Assembly: GCF_020423045.1 (NCBI RefSeq)
Contig: NZ_CP081943.1
Coordinates: forward strand, 4,402,001 to 4,466,000
Length of the DNA stretch: 64,000 bases
From: Pseudomonas sp. MM213
GTDB lineage: Bacteria; Pseudomonadota; Gammaproteobacteria; Pseudomonadales; Pseudomonadaceae
Direction: 5' to 3'
In this document: in pieces, positions 8,548-17,351 of the stretch
Numbering within the stretch: the stretch's first letter is position 1
Layout of the letters: every line of letters begins with the position of its first letter
Notes under the pieces: generated by a model
The model's input: only the letters and a program-made list of their open reading frames with translations
What the model was told of the DNA's origin: nothing
Database searches by the model: none
Position numbers and translations under genes: made by a program

Positions 8548-9054
8548 ATGACGTTACGACAACTGGCGGTCCTGACCGCCGTCCTCGCCTTGAGCGGTTG
8601 CGCGACCCAGCCGGGCGAATGCGATGCGACCAATCGCGACAGCAGCATGCTGACCAAGATGAACTGCGACTACTCTGGTGGTTACAGCGATCAGGTCAAA
8701 CAAAAGGAACAGGCCCTGGCCGAGTCCCGCCAGCAAAACGCGATGTTCCGTCAGGTGTACGAGAACATTCAGGCCCAGCAGCTCAGCACCAAAACCGATT
8801 TGGCCAGCCAGCAGAAATCCCAGGCTGAACTGAACCAGTCGCTGGGCAAGTTGCTGACCTCACTGAAGGCGCGCCATGGCAATGAAAGCCAGGTGCAAAA
8901 GCAGATCGCCGGGCTCGAACAGCAGCTCAAGGACTCGCAGACTGCACCGGTGGCCAAGCCTTCAAAGGCGGCCCTGGCCGCCAAGCAGGAACAACTGAAG
9001 GCGCTGCAGAAAAAGGTCAACCAACTGCAATTCAGCCTCGGTTACGAAGAGTAA
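8548..9054 (+). CDS. small coiled-coil lipoprotein
   Basis: Protein of 168 residues with signal peptide and lipobox ALSGC followed by alanine, suggesting outer-membrane sorting. The mature part carries cysteines near the N-terminus (GECDATN, KMNCDY) and then a long Gln/Lys/Ala/Leu-rich coiled coil to the C-terminus, with a short Pro/Ala break near residue 130. It starts 4 bases after the preceding lipoprotein gene. A GC-rich hairpin with a T-run follows its stop, so it is the last gene before a partial transcription stop. Family not recognised; the coiled coils of the two lipoproteins may pair with each other. Confidence 0.72.
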   Translation: MTLRQLAVLTAVLALSGCATQPGECDATNRDSSMLTKMNCDYSGGYSDQVKQKEQALAESRQQNAMFRQVYENIQAQQLSTKTDLASQQKSQAELNQSLGKLLTSLKARHGNESQVQKQIAGLEQQLKDSQTAPVAKPSKAALAAKQEQLKALQKKVNQLQFSLGYEE

Positions 9055-9064
9055 CTTTTCACCC

Positions 9065-9096
9065 GCAGGCCTCCCGCCGGAGGCCTGCAGCCTTTT
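9065..9096 (+). terminator. rho-independent terminator inside the vWA/Tag-like operon
   Basis: A perfect 10-base inverted repeat (GCAGGCCTCC / GGAGGCCTGC) with a 4-base loop is followed four bases later by a short TTTT run. It lies between the second lipoprotein gene and the last vWA gene, only 15 bases before the latter's start. It probably attenuates rather than fully stops transcription, lowering expression of the last gene. Confidence 0.65.
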
Positions 9097-9110
9097 CAGG
9101 AATCGACGTC

Positions 9111-10553
9111 ATGCAGCGGGTCATCAGGGATGCGCAAGCCACACCAGAGGGGATGAGTGCGCTGCAAGCCAAAGTAGCCCTCATCCAGAAACACTTTCCG
9201 CCGACCGTCTCCAGCCTCTTCGCCATCCCGCGAATGGGCAGCGGCGAGGTGCTGGAATGGTGGACCGAACTGGGTGGCCAACCCACGCCCTATGCCGACC
9301 TCAACGAGGACGCTCAACGGCGATTGCTGGAAACCTATGAAGTGCGTCAGACGTCCCTTGGACAGTTGGCGGACGAACTGCAAAAACGCGGTCAGCCCAC
9401 GGAAGCGGATGACCTGCGCAGCCTGCTCGGCGCTCCCGAGCTGGACAAACTCTACAGCCTCAACGGTGAGCCTTTGGTGGTGCGCTGGAACCAGCGCCCG
9501 CCAAAACCGGTGGTGCCGCCGGTGGTTCCGCTGGCTCCGGTGGCCGCCGCGGCGCCTTCGCGCCGTGGATGGTGGATCGCCGCGGCATTGCTGGCACTGC
9601 TGTTGTTGCTCCTGGCGCTCTGGGCTTACTGGTGGTTTATGCACCGGGAAAAAGTTGTCCCGGTCGAACCGGTCGCCCCGGTGGTGACACCGATCGAGAA
9701 ACCGGTTGAGCCTGTTCCCGAGCCGGTAGTGGAGCCGGAGCCTGTAGTGGAACCGAAACCGGAACCCGTACCGGTTCCAGAGCCAGAACCAGTGCCCGCC
9801 CCCAAACCGGTCCCGCCGCCAAAACCTGTGGTGGCCGCCCCGCCGCCACCACCGCCACCGCCGCCGGCACCGACGCTGGACAACTTCGCGTGCCGCAAAA
9901 AAGCGCCAAACGCAGAGATCCCGCAGTTCGTGGTGGTACTCGACACCTCGGGCTCAATGGATTTGAACATCAGGTCGGTGAAAGCCGACGAGGACTGGTT
10001 CTTCGGCAATGAGATGAACAAGTATCTGGACCCGAACCGCACCATGCAGATCTTCGCCAAACCCAGCCGCATGGACGTCGCCAAGGACTCGCTGGCCGGC
10101 ATGATCAACGGGCTGGACCCGAAGATCGACACGCGCCTCATTACCTTCGCCGGCTGCGAACGCACACCGGACCAGGGCGTGTTCAAGTTTGGCGACCGGC
10201 CACGGCTGATCAACGGGATTCGAGGGCTGGTTCCCAACGACGGCACACCGCTGGCCGACAGCCTGGCTTACGCGGCAAGCACCGTCGACGGGCGTAATAA
10301 CGATGCCGTGATCGTGATGTTCGTCGACGGTGAGGACGGTTGCCAGAAAGACGCTTGCGCGGTGTCCCGCCAAATCGCCAGGGAACAACCACGCCTGCGG
10401 GTCAACGTGGTGAAAATCGGTGCCGGTGGCCCGTCACGCTGCATTGCTGAAAACACCGGAGGCCGGGTTTACAACAGCACCAACGCGGCGGAACTGGCCA
10501 AGCAGTTGAAACTCGCAACCAAGGAAGTGTCGAGCAACGCCAAGTGTGATTGA
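9111..10553 (+). CDS. membrane-anchored proline-rich vWA-domain protein
   Basis: Protein of 480 residues with four parts. An N-terminal cytosolic region of about 150 residues is predicted helical. One transmembrane helix follows (about 152-175, very leucine-rich). A linker of about 80 residues is built from Pro-Glu/Pro-Val repeats (EPVPEPEPVPAPKPVP) ending in an eight- or nine-proline run. The C-terminal vWA domain has an intact MIDAS, VVVLDTSGSM (Asp near residue 277), and a later FVDGEDGCQKD loop. The linker would let the vWA domain reach across the periplasm, as in TonB-like proteins. An AGGAA site precedes the ATG. The gene follows a hairpin terminator but is oriented with the operon, so it is probably a reduced-expression member. 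Confidence 0.8.
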   Translation: MQRVIRDAQATPEGMSALQAKVALIQKHFPPTVSSLFAIPRMGSGEVLEWWTELGGQPTPYADLNEDAQRRLLETYEVRQTSLGQLADELQKRGQPTEADDLRSLLGAPELDKLYSLNGEPLVVRWNQRPPKPVVPPVVPLAPVAAAAPSRRGWWIAAALLALLLLLLALWAYWWFMHREKVVPVEPVAPVVTPIEKPVEPVPEPVVEPEPVVEPKPEPVPVPEPEPVPAPKPVPPPKPVVAAPPPPPPPPPAPTLDNFACRKKAPNAEIPQFVVVLDTSGSMDLNIRSVKADEDWFFGNEMNKYLDPNRTMQIFAKPSRMDVAKDSLAGMINGLDPKIDTRLITFAGCERTPDQGVFKFGDRPRLINGIRGLVPNDGTPLADSLAYAASTVDGRNNDAVIVMFVDGEDGCQKDACAVSRQIAREQPRLRVNVVKIGAGGPSRCIAENTGGRVYNSTNAAELAKQLKLATKEVSSNAKCD

Positions 10554-10580
10554 TTGGCAGATCCGTAATTTGCGGTGAAC

Positions 10581-10670
10581 CCTTCGCGGGCAAGCCTCGC
10601 TCCTACAGGTCCAGTGTTGACCTCTGTAGGAGCGAGCGGTGCGGCGATCCGACTTGCCCGCGAAGGCGAT
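10581..10670. repeat. REPIN (paired REP), asymmetric
   Basis: Two inverted REP arms: CTTCGCGGGCAAGCCTCGCT on the left and a right arm beginning CTGTAGGAGCGAGC. Unlike other copies, the right arm contains an extra CGGTGCGGCGATCC-type insertion before TTGCCCGCGAAG, so the arms do not match. It lies between the vWA gene and the convergent chemoreceptor gene. Confidence 0.85.
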
Positions 10671-10682
10671 TTCAAAGGCGAC

Positions 10683-12659
10683 TCAACGAAACCGGTCAAC
10701 CTCTTGGCGCAATTCCGCCGCCAGGCTCTCCAGCTCTTTGGCGGTCACCGCCAGGTTCGACACCACTTCCCGCTGCTCGCTGTTCGCCAGCGCGATGCTT
10801 TGCAGGTTGCTGCTGAGCAGCGTCGCGGTGCTGCTCTGTTCCTGGGTCGCTGTAGTGATCGCGGCGAACTGTTCACCGGCGGAACGGCTTTGCTCATCGA
10901 TCCGCGCCAGTGCCGAGGCGACATTGGCGTTGCGCGACAAGCCTTCCTGCATCAGGACTTTGCCCTGTTCCATGGTGCTGATGGCATTGCCGGTTTCCTG
11001 CTGGATGCTCTGAATCATCCCGGAAATTTCGTCGGTGGCCTGGCGAGTGCGTGAGGCCAGGTTGCGCACTTCATCAGCCACCACCGCAAAACCGCGGCCC
11101 TGCTCACCGGCACGCGCCGCTTCGATGGCCGCGTTGAGCGCCAGCAGGTTGGTTTGCTCGGCAATCGAGGTGATCACCCCGACAATGCCGCCGATTTCCT
11201 GAGAACGCTGGCCCAAGGTGTTGATCACCGTGGCCGTGCTGTTCAGCGCGCCAGCGATTTGCTCCAGGGACGAGGACGCTTCACCCATCGATGTACGACC
11301 GATCTGGGTTTGCTGTGCGTTTTCCTGCGCCAGACGCTGAGTGCTGCCCATGTTGTCGGCAATGTTCAACGAGGTGGCGCTGAACTCTTCCACGGCGCCG
11401 GCCATGCTGGTGATTTCGCCGGACTGCTGCTCCATGCCTTCATAGGCACCGCCAGACAAACCGGACAAGGCCTGGGCACGGCTGTTGACCTCTTGCGAGG
11501 CCCGGCGGATGTGCTCGACCATCGTCGACAACGCCTGGCTCATCTGGTTGAAGGCGCGGGCCAGCTGACCGATCTCGTCGTTGCTCGACACGTCCAGACG
11601 CACGCTCAGGTCGCCGGCCCCCAGGGCTTCGGCCTGACGCACCAGATCACCCAGCGGCGCGAGTTTGCTGCGCAGCAGCCAGACTGCCGAGCCGACCGCG
11701 ATCAACATCGCCAGCAGGCTGCCAATCGCCAGTTGAATGCCGACACTCCAGGTCACCGCGCTGATTTCGTCTTGCGGCATGCTCGCCACGACCGACCACG
11801 GGCCGTCCTGGAACGGCACGGAAACACTGTAGAAGTCTTCGGACGTGTCGCTCCAGAAACCGCCCTCGCTCGGGGTTTTCGCCAGGGCGGTGATGGCTGG
11901 AACGGCTTTATCCAGCGCTTCCACGCCGGCGATCGGTACCAGCCATTTGTTCTGCTCGTCGAGCAACGCCAGGGAACCGGTCTTGCCGATGCGGAATCGC
12001 TTGAGGTTTTCGAACTGGGCTTTCTGCGCGTCGGTGTAGTCGAAACCGACATACAGCACGGCAATGACCTTGCCGCCGCTGTCGCGTACCGGGGTGTACT
12101 GCGACATGTAGTAGCGTTCAAAAAGCAAAGACCGTCCGACGAAACTCTGCCCCGCCATCAAACGGGCATAAGCCGGGTTCGCATGATCGAGAACAGTGCC
12201 AATGGCACGACTGCCATCCTGTTTGGTGACGTTGGTACTGACCCGAATGAAGTCCTCGCCGCTGCGCACGAACACCGTGGCCACGCCGGCGGTCATCTGC
12301 TTGAACTCGTCCACTTCCTTGAAGTTGTTATTGAGCACTTCGCCGCCCAGTTGCAGGCCCGGAGTCTGGGTGCCCGCCACGTTCACCGGCGCATCCGGGT
12401 GCACGCTCAGCCCGCCACTGAAACGCTTTTCGAACAACCCCGCAAGGCGCAGGGTACTTTCACGCAACGTGCCGTGAAACGTACTCAACTGGTCGGCCAG
12501 CAACCGCGCCTCACTGGCCAGGTGCTCTTCGCGGGTGGCGAGGTTGGCCTTGTCCAGTGAACGCAGGGCAAACAGGGTACTGCCGCTGATGACAATCGCC
12601 AGGATAATGGCGAGCGCAAGGCCAAGCTGTGAGGCAATCCGGGCACGAGGTTGAGACAT
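10683..12659 (-). CDS. methyl-accepting chemotaxis protein with periplasmic Cache-type sensor
   Basis: Chemoreceptor of 658 residues. TM1 spans about residues 12-33; a periplasmic domain of about 300 residues with Cache-like features ([15 protein letters not shown], [18 protein letters not shown]) follows; TM2 is near 330-350. Then comes a HAMP domain ([20 protein letters not shown]) and a long signalling hairpin whose tip reads [20 protein letters not shown], the conserved CheA/CheW contact. The ATG is preceded by AGGAG. No other chemotaxis gene is adjacent, so it feeds the cell's shared CheA arrays. The ligand cannot be told from sequence; Cache domains of this length usually bind small organic acids or amino acids. 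Confidence 0.93.
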   Translation of the reverse strand: MSQPRARIASQLGLALAIILAIVISGSTLFALRSLDKANLATREEHLASEARLLADQLSTFHGTLRESTLRLAGLFEKRFSGGLSVHPDAPVNVAGTQTPGLQLGGEVLNNNFKEVDEFKQMTAGVATVFVRSGEDFIRVSTNVTKQDGSRAIGTVLDHANPAYARLMAGQSFVGRSLLFERYYMSQYTPVRDSGGKVIAVLYVGFDYTDAQKAQFENLKRFRIGKTGSLALLDEQNKWLVPIAGVEALDKAVPAITALAKTPSEGGFWSDTSEDFYSVSVPFQDGPWSVVASMPQDEISAVTWSVGIQLAIGSLLAMLIAVGSAVWLLRSKLAPLGDLVRQAEALGAGDLSVRLDVSSNDEIGQLARAFNQMSQALSTMVEHIRRASQEVNSRAQALSGLSGGAYEGMEQQSGEITSMAGAVEEFSATSLNIADNMGSTQRLAQENAQQTQIGRTSMGEASSSLEQIAGALNSTATVINTLGQRSQEIGGIVGVITSIAEQTNLLALNAAIEAARAGEQGRGFAVVADEVRNLASRTRQATDEISGMIQSIQQETGNAISTMEQGKVLMQEGLSRNANVASALARIDEQSRSAGEQFAAITTATQEQSSTATLLSSNLQSIALANSEQREVVSNLAVTAKELESLAAELRQEVDRFR

Positions 12660-12841
12660 GACAGCTCCTGGCCGAGCGATCTGATCCTCCTTGATCGGCT
12701 ACTCAGCATAATTTCTAATAATGGGGAATTACGTCGAACCTGCACGAAGGTTCCATCTGCAGATTTTCGGCGGCAAACCTGAATACTTGAGTAAATAGCC
12801 GGGATATGGCTCAAGGCCGCTATTTCAAGGGCTCTATCGAT

Positions 12842-13762
12842 TCAGCACAAGTGTTCGACGTCCGGCAATTTCATCGCCCGCACCTCGCCTTGCAGGAAAT
12901 CGCTGAGGCGGCGCAAACGTTCACCTCCTGGGCGGGTTTTCGGCCAGACGAGGTAATAATTCTCACCACTGGCGACGGCGGTCGGCCACGGCAAACTCAG
13001 ACGGCCCTGCGCCACATCTTCGGCCACCATCAGCAGATCGCCCATCGATACGCCATATCCCCGGGCGGCGGCGATCATGCCCAGCTCCAGCGTATCGAAC
13101 ACCTGCCCGCCCTTGAGCGACACCTGATCCGTCAGCCCCATGCGCTCCAGCCAGTTGCGCCAGTCACGCCGGTCCGGTGTCGGGTGCAGCAGTTCGGCAT
13201 GGGCCAGGCGCGCGACATCCCACGGTTGGTCCTTCAGAAGATTCGGCGCACCGACCGGAATCAGCTCCTCCGGGAACAGCAGACTCGCCTCCCAGTCCGG
13301 CGGAAAATGCCCATTGCTGAGGATCACGGCGCAGTCGAACGGCTCATGGTTGAAGTCCACCGAATCGACGTCCATCCAGGCGCTGGTCAGTTGCACTTCG
13401 TTGCCCGGTTGCAGGTGGCGGAAACGGCTGAGCCGCGCCAGCAGCCAGCGCATGGTCAGGGTCGACGGCGCTTTCATGCGCAGGATGTCATCTTCGGCGC
13501 GCAAGGTATTGCAGGCCCGCTCAAGGGCGGTGAAGCCTTCGCGAATGCCCGGCAGGATCAGCCGCGCCGACTCGGTCAGTTGCAAATTGCGCCCGCTGCG
13601 ATGAAACAGCCGACAGGCAAAATGCTCTTCAAGCGTACGAATATGCCGACTGACCGCACTCTGCGTAATCGACAACTCTTCAGCGGCACGGGTAAACGAG
13701 CTATGCCGCGCCGCCGCTTCAAATGCGCGAAGGGCATACAAGGGAGGAAGACGACGAGACAT
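12842..13762 (-). CDS. LysR-family transcriptional regulator, GcvA-like
   Basis: Regulator of 306 residues with an N-terminal winged HTH (ALRAFEAAARHSSFTRAAEELSITQSAVSRHIR, written here as two parts AARHSSFTRAAEEL and SITQSAVSRHIRTLEE) and a type-2 periplasmic-binding-like effector domain. The opening RLPPLYALRAFEAAARH is typical of the GcvA/AmpR branch. The ATG follows GGAG by 8 bases. It is divergent from the MATE transporter gene across 150 bp, the usual LysR arrangement, so it may control that gene and itself; the effector is unknown. Confidence 0.9.
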   Translation of the reverse strand: MSRRLPPLYALRAFEAAARHSSFTRAAEELSITQSAVSRHIRTLEEHFACRLFHRSGRNLQLTESARLILPGIREGFTALERACNTLRAEDDILRMKAPSTLTMRWLLARLSRFRHLQPGNEVQLTSAWMDVDSVDFNHEPFDCAVILSNGHFPPDWEASLLFPEELIPVGAPNLLKDQPWDVARLAHAELLHPTPDRRDWRNWLERMGLTDQVSLKGGQVFDTLELGMIAAARGYGVSMGDLLMVAEDVAQGRLSLPWPTAVASGENYYLVWPKTRPGGERLRRLSDFLQGEVRAMKLPDVEHLC

Positions 13763-13914
13763 GCGGAAAGCTCCTATGGCGCAATTTCGTCAACTTATCA
13801 GAAACTCCCCAGGATGAGTTTTAATCATGCCATCCATCCTTTTTATCCCTTTGTGCAAACCCCGCAGAGCGCCGAGAATCGACGCTTTCCTGTTCTCTTT
13901 GATAATCGGGCGTG

Positions 13915-15309
13915 ATGACCATGCAGCATCCAGCACGTATTGAACTCTGGGCCATCCTGCGGCTGGCGGGGCCGTTGATTGCCTCGCAGTTGGCGCACAT
14001 GCTGATGGTCCTCACCGACACCTTGATGATGGCGCGCCTGAGCCCCGAGGCATTGGCCGGCGGCGGACTCGGCGCGGCGACCTATTCGTTTGTGTCGATC
14101 TTTTGCATCGGCGTGATTGCGGCGGTCGGCACGTTGGTGGCGATCCGTCAGGGCGCGGGCGATATCGTTGGCGCGGCACGGCTGACCCAGGCCGGGTTGT
14201 GGCTGGCGTGGTTGATGGCTTTGGTCGCCGGGTTGCTGCTGTGGAACCTCAAACCGGTGTTGCTGATGTTTGGCCAGACCGAAACCAACGTCCAGTCAGC
14301 CGGGCAGTTCCTGTTGATTTTGCCGTTCGCCTTGCCCGGCTACCTGAGCTTCATGGCCCTGCGCGGTTTCACCAGCGCGATTGGCCGGGCGACGCCGGTG
14401 ATGGTCATCAGCCTCGGCGGCACGGTGGCCAACTTCGTGCTCAATTATGCGTTGATCACCGGGATGTTCGGCCTGCCGAAAATGGGCCTGGTGGGTATCG
14501 GTCTGGTCACGGCAATTGTTGCCAACCTGATGGCCGTGGCGTTGGCGCTGCATATTCGGCGGCATCCGGCGTACGACGCCTATCCATTGCGCCAGGGCTT
14601 GTCGCGGCCAAACCGGCAGTACCTGAAGGAGTTGTGGCGCCTGGGTCTGCCGATTGGCGGCACCTACGCAGTGGAAGTCGGGCTGTTTGCCTTCGCCGCG
14701 CTGTGCATGGGCACCATGGGCAGTACGCAACTGGGCGCGCATCAGATCGCGCTGCAGATCGTCTCGGTGGCGTTCATGATTCCGGCGGGGCTTTCCTATG
14801 CGATCACCATGCGCATCGGCCAGCATTACGGCGCCGGGCAGTTGCTGGACGCGCGGCTTGCCGGGCGGGTCGGGATCGCCTTTGGCGCAGCGGCGATGCT
14901 CGGTTTCGCGATGGTCTTCTGGCTGTTGCCGAATCAGTTGATCGGCCTGTTCCTGGACCAGAACGACCCGGCCTTCCGCCCGGTCATCGAACTGGCGGTG
15001 AGCCTGCTGGCGGTGGCGGCTTGGTTCGAGCTGTTCGACGGCACGCAAACCATCGCCATGGGCTGCATTCGCGGGCTCAAGGACGCCAAGACCACGTTCC
15101 TGGTCGGGTTGGGTTGCTATTGGCTGATTGGCGCACCGGCCGCGTGGTGGATGGCGTTCCATTTGAACTGGGGGCCGACGGGTGTCTGGTGGGGCTTGGC
15201 GTTGGGCCTGGCGTGCGCGGCGGTGAGCCTGACGCTGGCATTCGAGTGGAAGATGAAGCGGATGATTCGGCGGGAGCCGTCGTCAGCTCAGCGTTTCGAG
15301 ATCGCCTAA
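13915..15309 (+). CDS. MATE-family multidrug efflux transporter (NorM type)
   Basis: Inner-membrane protein of about 464 residues with 12 predicted transmembrane helices in two homologous halves. Diagnostic segments include LIASQLAHMLMVLTDTLMMARL at the start of the first half (split LIASQLAHMLM / VLTDTLMMA) and GLPIGGTYAVEVGLFAF at the start of the second. The family exports cationic drugs and dyes in exchange for Na+ or H+. The start is ambiguous: GTG at 13912, ATG at 13915 or ATG at 13921. It is divergent from the LysR gene, which may regulate it. Overlapping reading frames here reflect GC bias only. Confidence 0.92.
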   Translation: MTMQHPARIELWAILRLAGPLIASQLAHMLMVLTDTLMMARLSPEALAGGGLGAATYSFVSIFCIGVIAAVGTLVAIRQGAGDIVGAARLTQAGLWLAWLMALVAGLLLWNLKPVLLMFGQTETNVQSAGQFLLILPFALPGYLSFMALRGFTSAIGRATPVMVISLGGTVANFVLNYALITGMFGLPKMGLVGIGLVTAIVANLMAVALALHIRRHPAYDAYPLRQGLSRPNRQYLKELWRLGLPIGGTYAVEVGLFAFAALCMGTMGSTQLGAHQIALQIVSVAFMIPAGLSYAITMRIGQHYGAGQLLDARLAGRVGIAFGAAAMLGFAMVFWLLPNQLIGLFLDQNDPAFRPVIELAVSLLAVAAWFELFDGTQTIAMGCIRGLKDAKTTFLVGLGCYWLIGAPAAWWMAFHLNWGPTGVWWGLALGLACAAVSLTLAFEWKMKRMIRREPSSAQRFEIA

Positions 15310-15310
15310 C

Positions 15311-15405
15311 CCTGTAGGAGCGAGGCATGCCCGCGAAGGCGTCGTGTCAGTAACAACAATGTCGACTGACTCGACGCCTTCGCGGGCAAGCCTCGCTCCT
15401 ACAGG
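15311..15405. repeat. REPIN (paired REP)
   Basis: Inverted REP arms CCTGTAGGAGCGAGGCATGC and GCAAGCCTCGCTCCTACAGG enclose about 40 bases. It lies between the convergent MATE and GGDEF/EAL genes and could act as a transcription-stop or RNA-protecting hairpin. Confidence 0.9.
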
Positions 15406-15414
15406 GATTCGTCT

Positions 15415-17088
15415 TTAGCTCACGATCTCTAGCATCGGCTGCTGACTGCTGCCAAAACTCAAATACTCAATCAGCTCCGTCAACGGCAACGGCTTGCTGA
15501 TCAAATACCCTTGCACCTGATCGCAACCAAACCCGCGCAACAGATCCAGCTGCTCCGGCGTTTCCACGCCCTCGGCGACCACTTCCAGATTGAGGTTGTG
15601 CGCGAGGTTGATCATCGCGTGCACCAGTTTGCGATTCTCTTCGCGCCCTTCCATTCCGCCGACAAAGCTCTTGTCGACCTTCAACAAGGCAATCGGCAGG
15701 CTGTTGAGGTGCACGAAGGAGGAAAACCCTGTGCCGAAGTCGTCGAGCGAGAAGCGCACGCCCAGGCGCCCGAGGGCATCCATGGTCTGTTTCACCAGAT
15801 CGCTGCGGCGCATGACCGCCGTTTCGGTCAGTTCGAATTCCAGCCACTGCGCCTCGACGCCACGTTCGGCAATCAGCCGGCTCAGGGTCGACAGCAACTG
15901 ACTGTCCTGAAACTGCCGGAACGACAGGTTGATCGCCATGTGCAGCGCCGGCAGACCGAGCTCGCGCAACGCCTGCATGTCGCGCAACGCGCGGGAAATC
16001 ACCCAGTAACCAAGTGGCACGATCAAGCCGCTTTGCTCGGCCAGTGGCACGAACTCGCTCGGCGGCAACAACCCGCGCTCGGCATGGCGCCAGCGCACCA
16101 AAGCTTCGAGGCCGACGATCTGCCCGTCTTCAAGGTTCAGGCGTGGCTGGTAATGAAGTTCCAGCTCATCGCGACGCAACGCCCGGCGCAGCTCGCTTTC
16201 GAGGTCGGCCATGCTGCGGGCATTGCGGTTGATGCGTTCGTTGAAGATGTGAAAGGTGCAGCCTTGAGTGCTCTTGGCCTGCTGCATGGCGATGTGCGCG
16301 TGCCACATCAACGGATCGGCGCCGGCCTGGGCGCGGGCGTGGGCGATGCCCAGGCTGGAACCGATCAACAGGCTTTCGCCGTCGACCCAATAGGGCTCGG
16401 CCAACGCTTCGGTGATGCGTTCGGCCATCCATTCGGCGCGTTGCGGCGCGCGGCGGGTGTCGATCAGCAGGGCGAACTCATCGCTGCCCAGCCGCGCCAG
16501 TTGATCGCCGGCCTCGAGCTGGCTTTTCAGGCGCGCGACCACTTGCAGGATCAAGCGGTCGCCGGCCTGATGGCCGAGGGCGTCGTTGGCGTGGCGGAAG
16601 TTGTCGAGGTCAAGGTGCCCGAGGGCCAGGCCACGGCCGTCGTTTTCCGCCAACCGTGCGGCCAGCAAGGTCTGGAAGCCCTGGCGGTTGGCGATGCCGG
16701 TCAGCGGGTCTTGCTCGGCCAGGCGTTGCAGGGTGTTTTCCAGCACGCCGCGCTCGCGCACATGGCGCAGGCAACGGCGCAACATGCCAGGGTCGAGATG
16801 ATCGCGCACCAGCCAGTCGCTCACGCCATCGGGCGGCAACAGCGGCTCTTGTTCGAGCAACAACACCGTTGGCAAACTGCAACGGCCGGGCGCCGGCTGA
16901 AGGGCCGGGATCGTCAACAACACCGCGCTGCGGTTGTCATCAAACAGAGCGCTGACCGACTCCCAGCTCGGAGCGCTGATGAGCACGGCCGAGCTCCCCA
17001 TCGGAGCCAGACACTCGCGCAACAACGCTGCCCACGCTGGCTCTTCGGCCAATAGCAGCAAACGCAAGGGTTCGACAGGCGTAGACAA
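15415..17088 (-). CDS. GGDEF-EAL c-di-GMP phosphodiesterase with degenerate receiver and GGDEF
   Basis: Protein of 557 residues from a TTG start supported by GGGAGC seven bases upstream. The first 110 residues look like a pseudo-receiver without an evident phospho-acceptor Asp. The GGDEF domain (about 125-285) has GSDEF in place of GGDEF, and the RxxD inhibitory site is absent (EAGD). The EAL domain (about 300-545) keeps LEALVRW and the DDFGTGFSSF loop, so phosphodiesterase activity is expected while cyclase activity is doubtful. Position matches PAO1 PA5295 (ProE), from memory a phosphodiesterase. It acts in the cytosol on the motile/biofilm switch. Confidence 0.88.
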   Translation of the reverse strand: MSTPVEPLRLLLLAEEPAWAALLRECLAPMGSSAVLISAPSWESVSALFDDNRSAVLLTIPALQPAPGRCSLPTVLLLEQEPLLPPDGVSDWLVRDHLDPGMLRRCLRHVRERGVLENTLQRLAEQDPLTGIANRQGFQTLLAARLAENDGRGLALGHLDLDNFRHANDALGHQAGDRLILQVVARLKSQLEAGDQLARLGSDEFALLIDTRRAPQRAEWMAERITEALAEPYWVDGESLLIGSSLGIAHARAQAGADPLMWHAHIAMQQAKSTQGCTFHIFNERINRNARSMADLESELRRALRRDELELHYQPRLNLEDGQIVGLEALVRWRHAERGLLPPSEFVPLAEQSGLIVPLGYWVISRALRDMQALRELGLPALHMAINLSFRQFQDSQLLSTLSRLIAERGVEAQWLEFELTETAVMRRSDLVKQTMDALGRLGVRFSLDDFGTGFSSFVHLNSLPIALLKVDKSFVGGMEGREENRKLVHAMINLAHNLNLEVVAEGVETPEQLDLLRGFGCDQVQGYLISKPLPLTELIEYLSFGSSQQPMLEIVS

Positions 17089-17351
17089 GCTAGCTCCCTA
17101 GACTCTGCAATGATGTAGGCGGCGGGCATTATGCCGTGCCGATAACCAATGACCAACGACATCAGTTATCAAACGAGGCCTTTGTATCCGGAATTACGAA
17201 CATTAGTCGCAAATTCGTTGCGCATCCTGCGTGAAAGTAACAAAACCGGCAAATATAGATAGCGTGTTACGTCACAAGTCGGAGAGAGCAGCACAATTCG
17301 CTGAGCCTGTTAAAATGCCGGCCCATTTCGTACTGACTCCTGAATTTACGT

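Noticed and set aside
9660..9870. tandem repeat in DNA (Pro-Glu/Pro-Val codons)
   Set aside because: Explained by the proline-rich linker of the vWA protein; not an independent DNA repeat.
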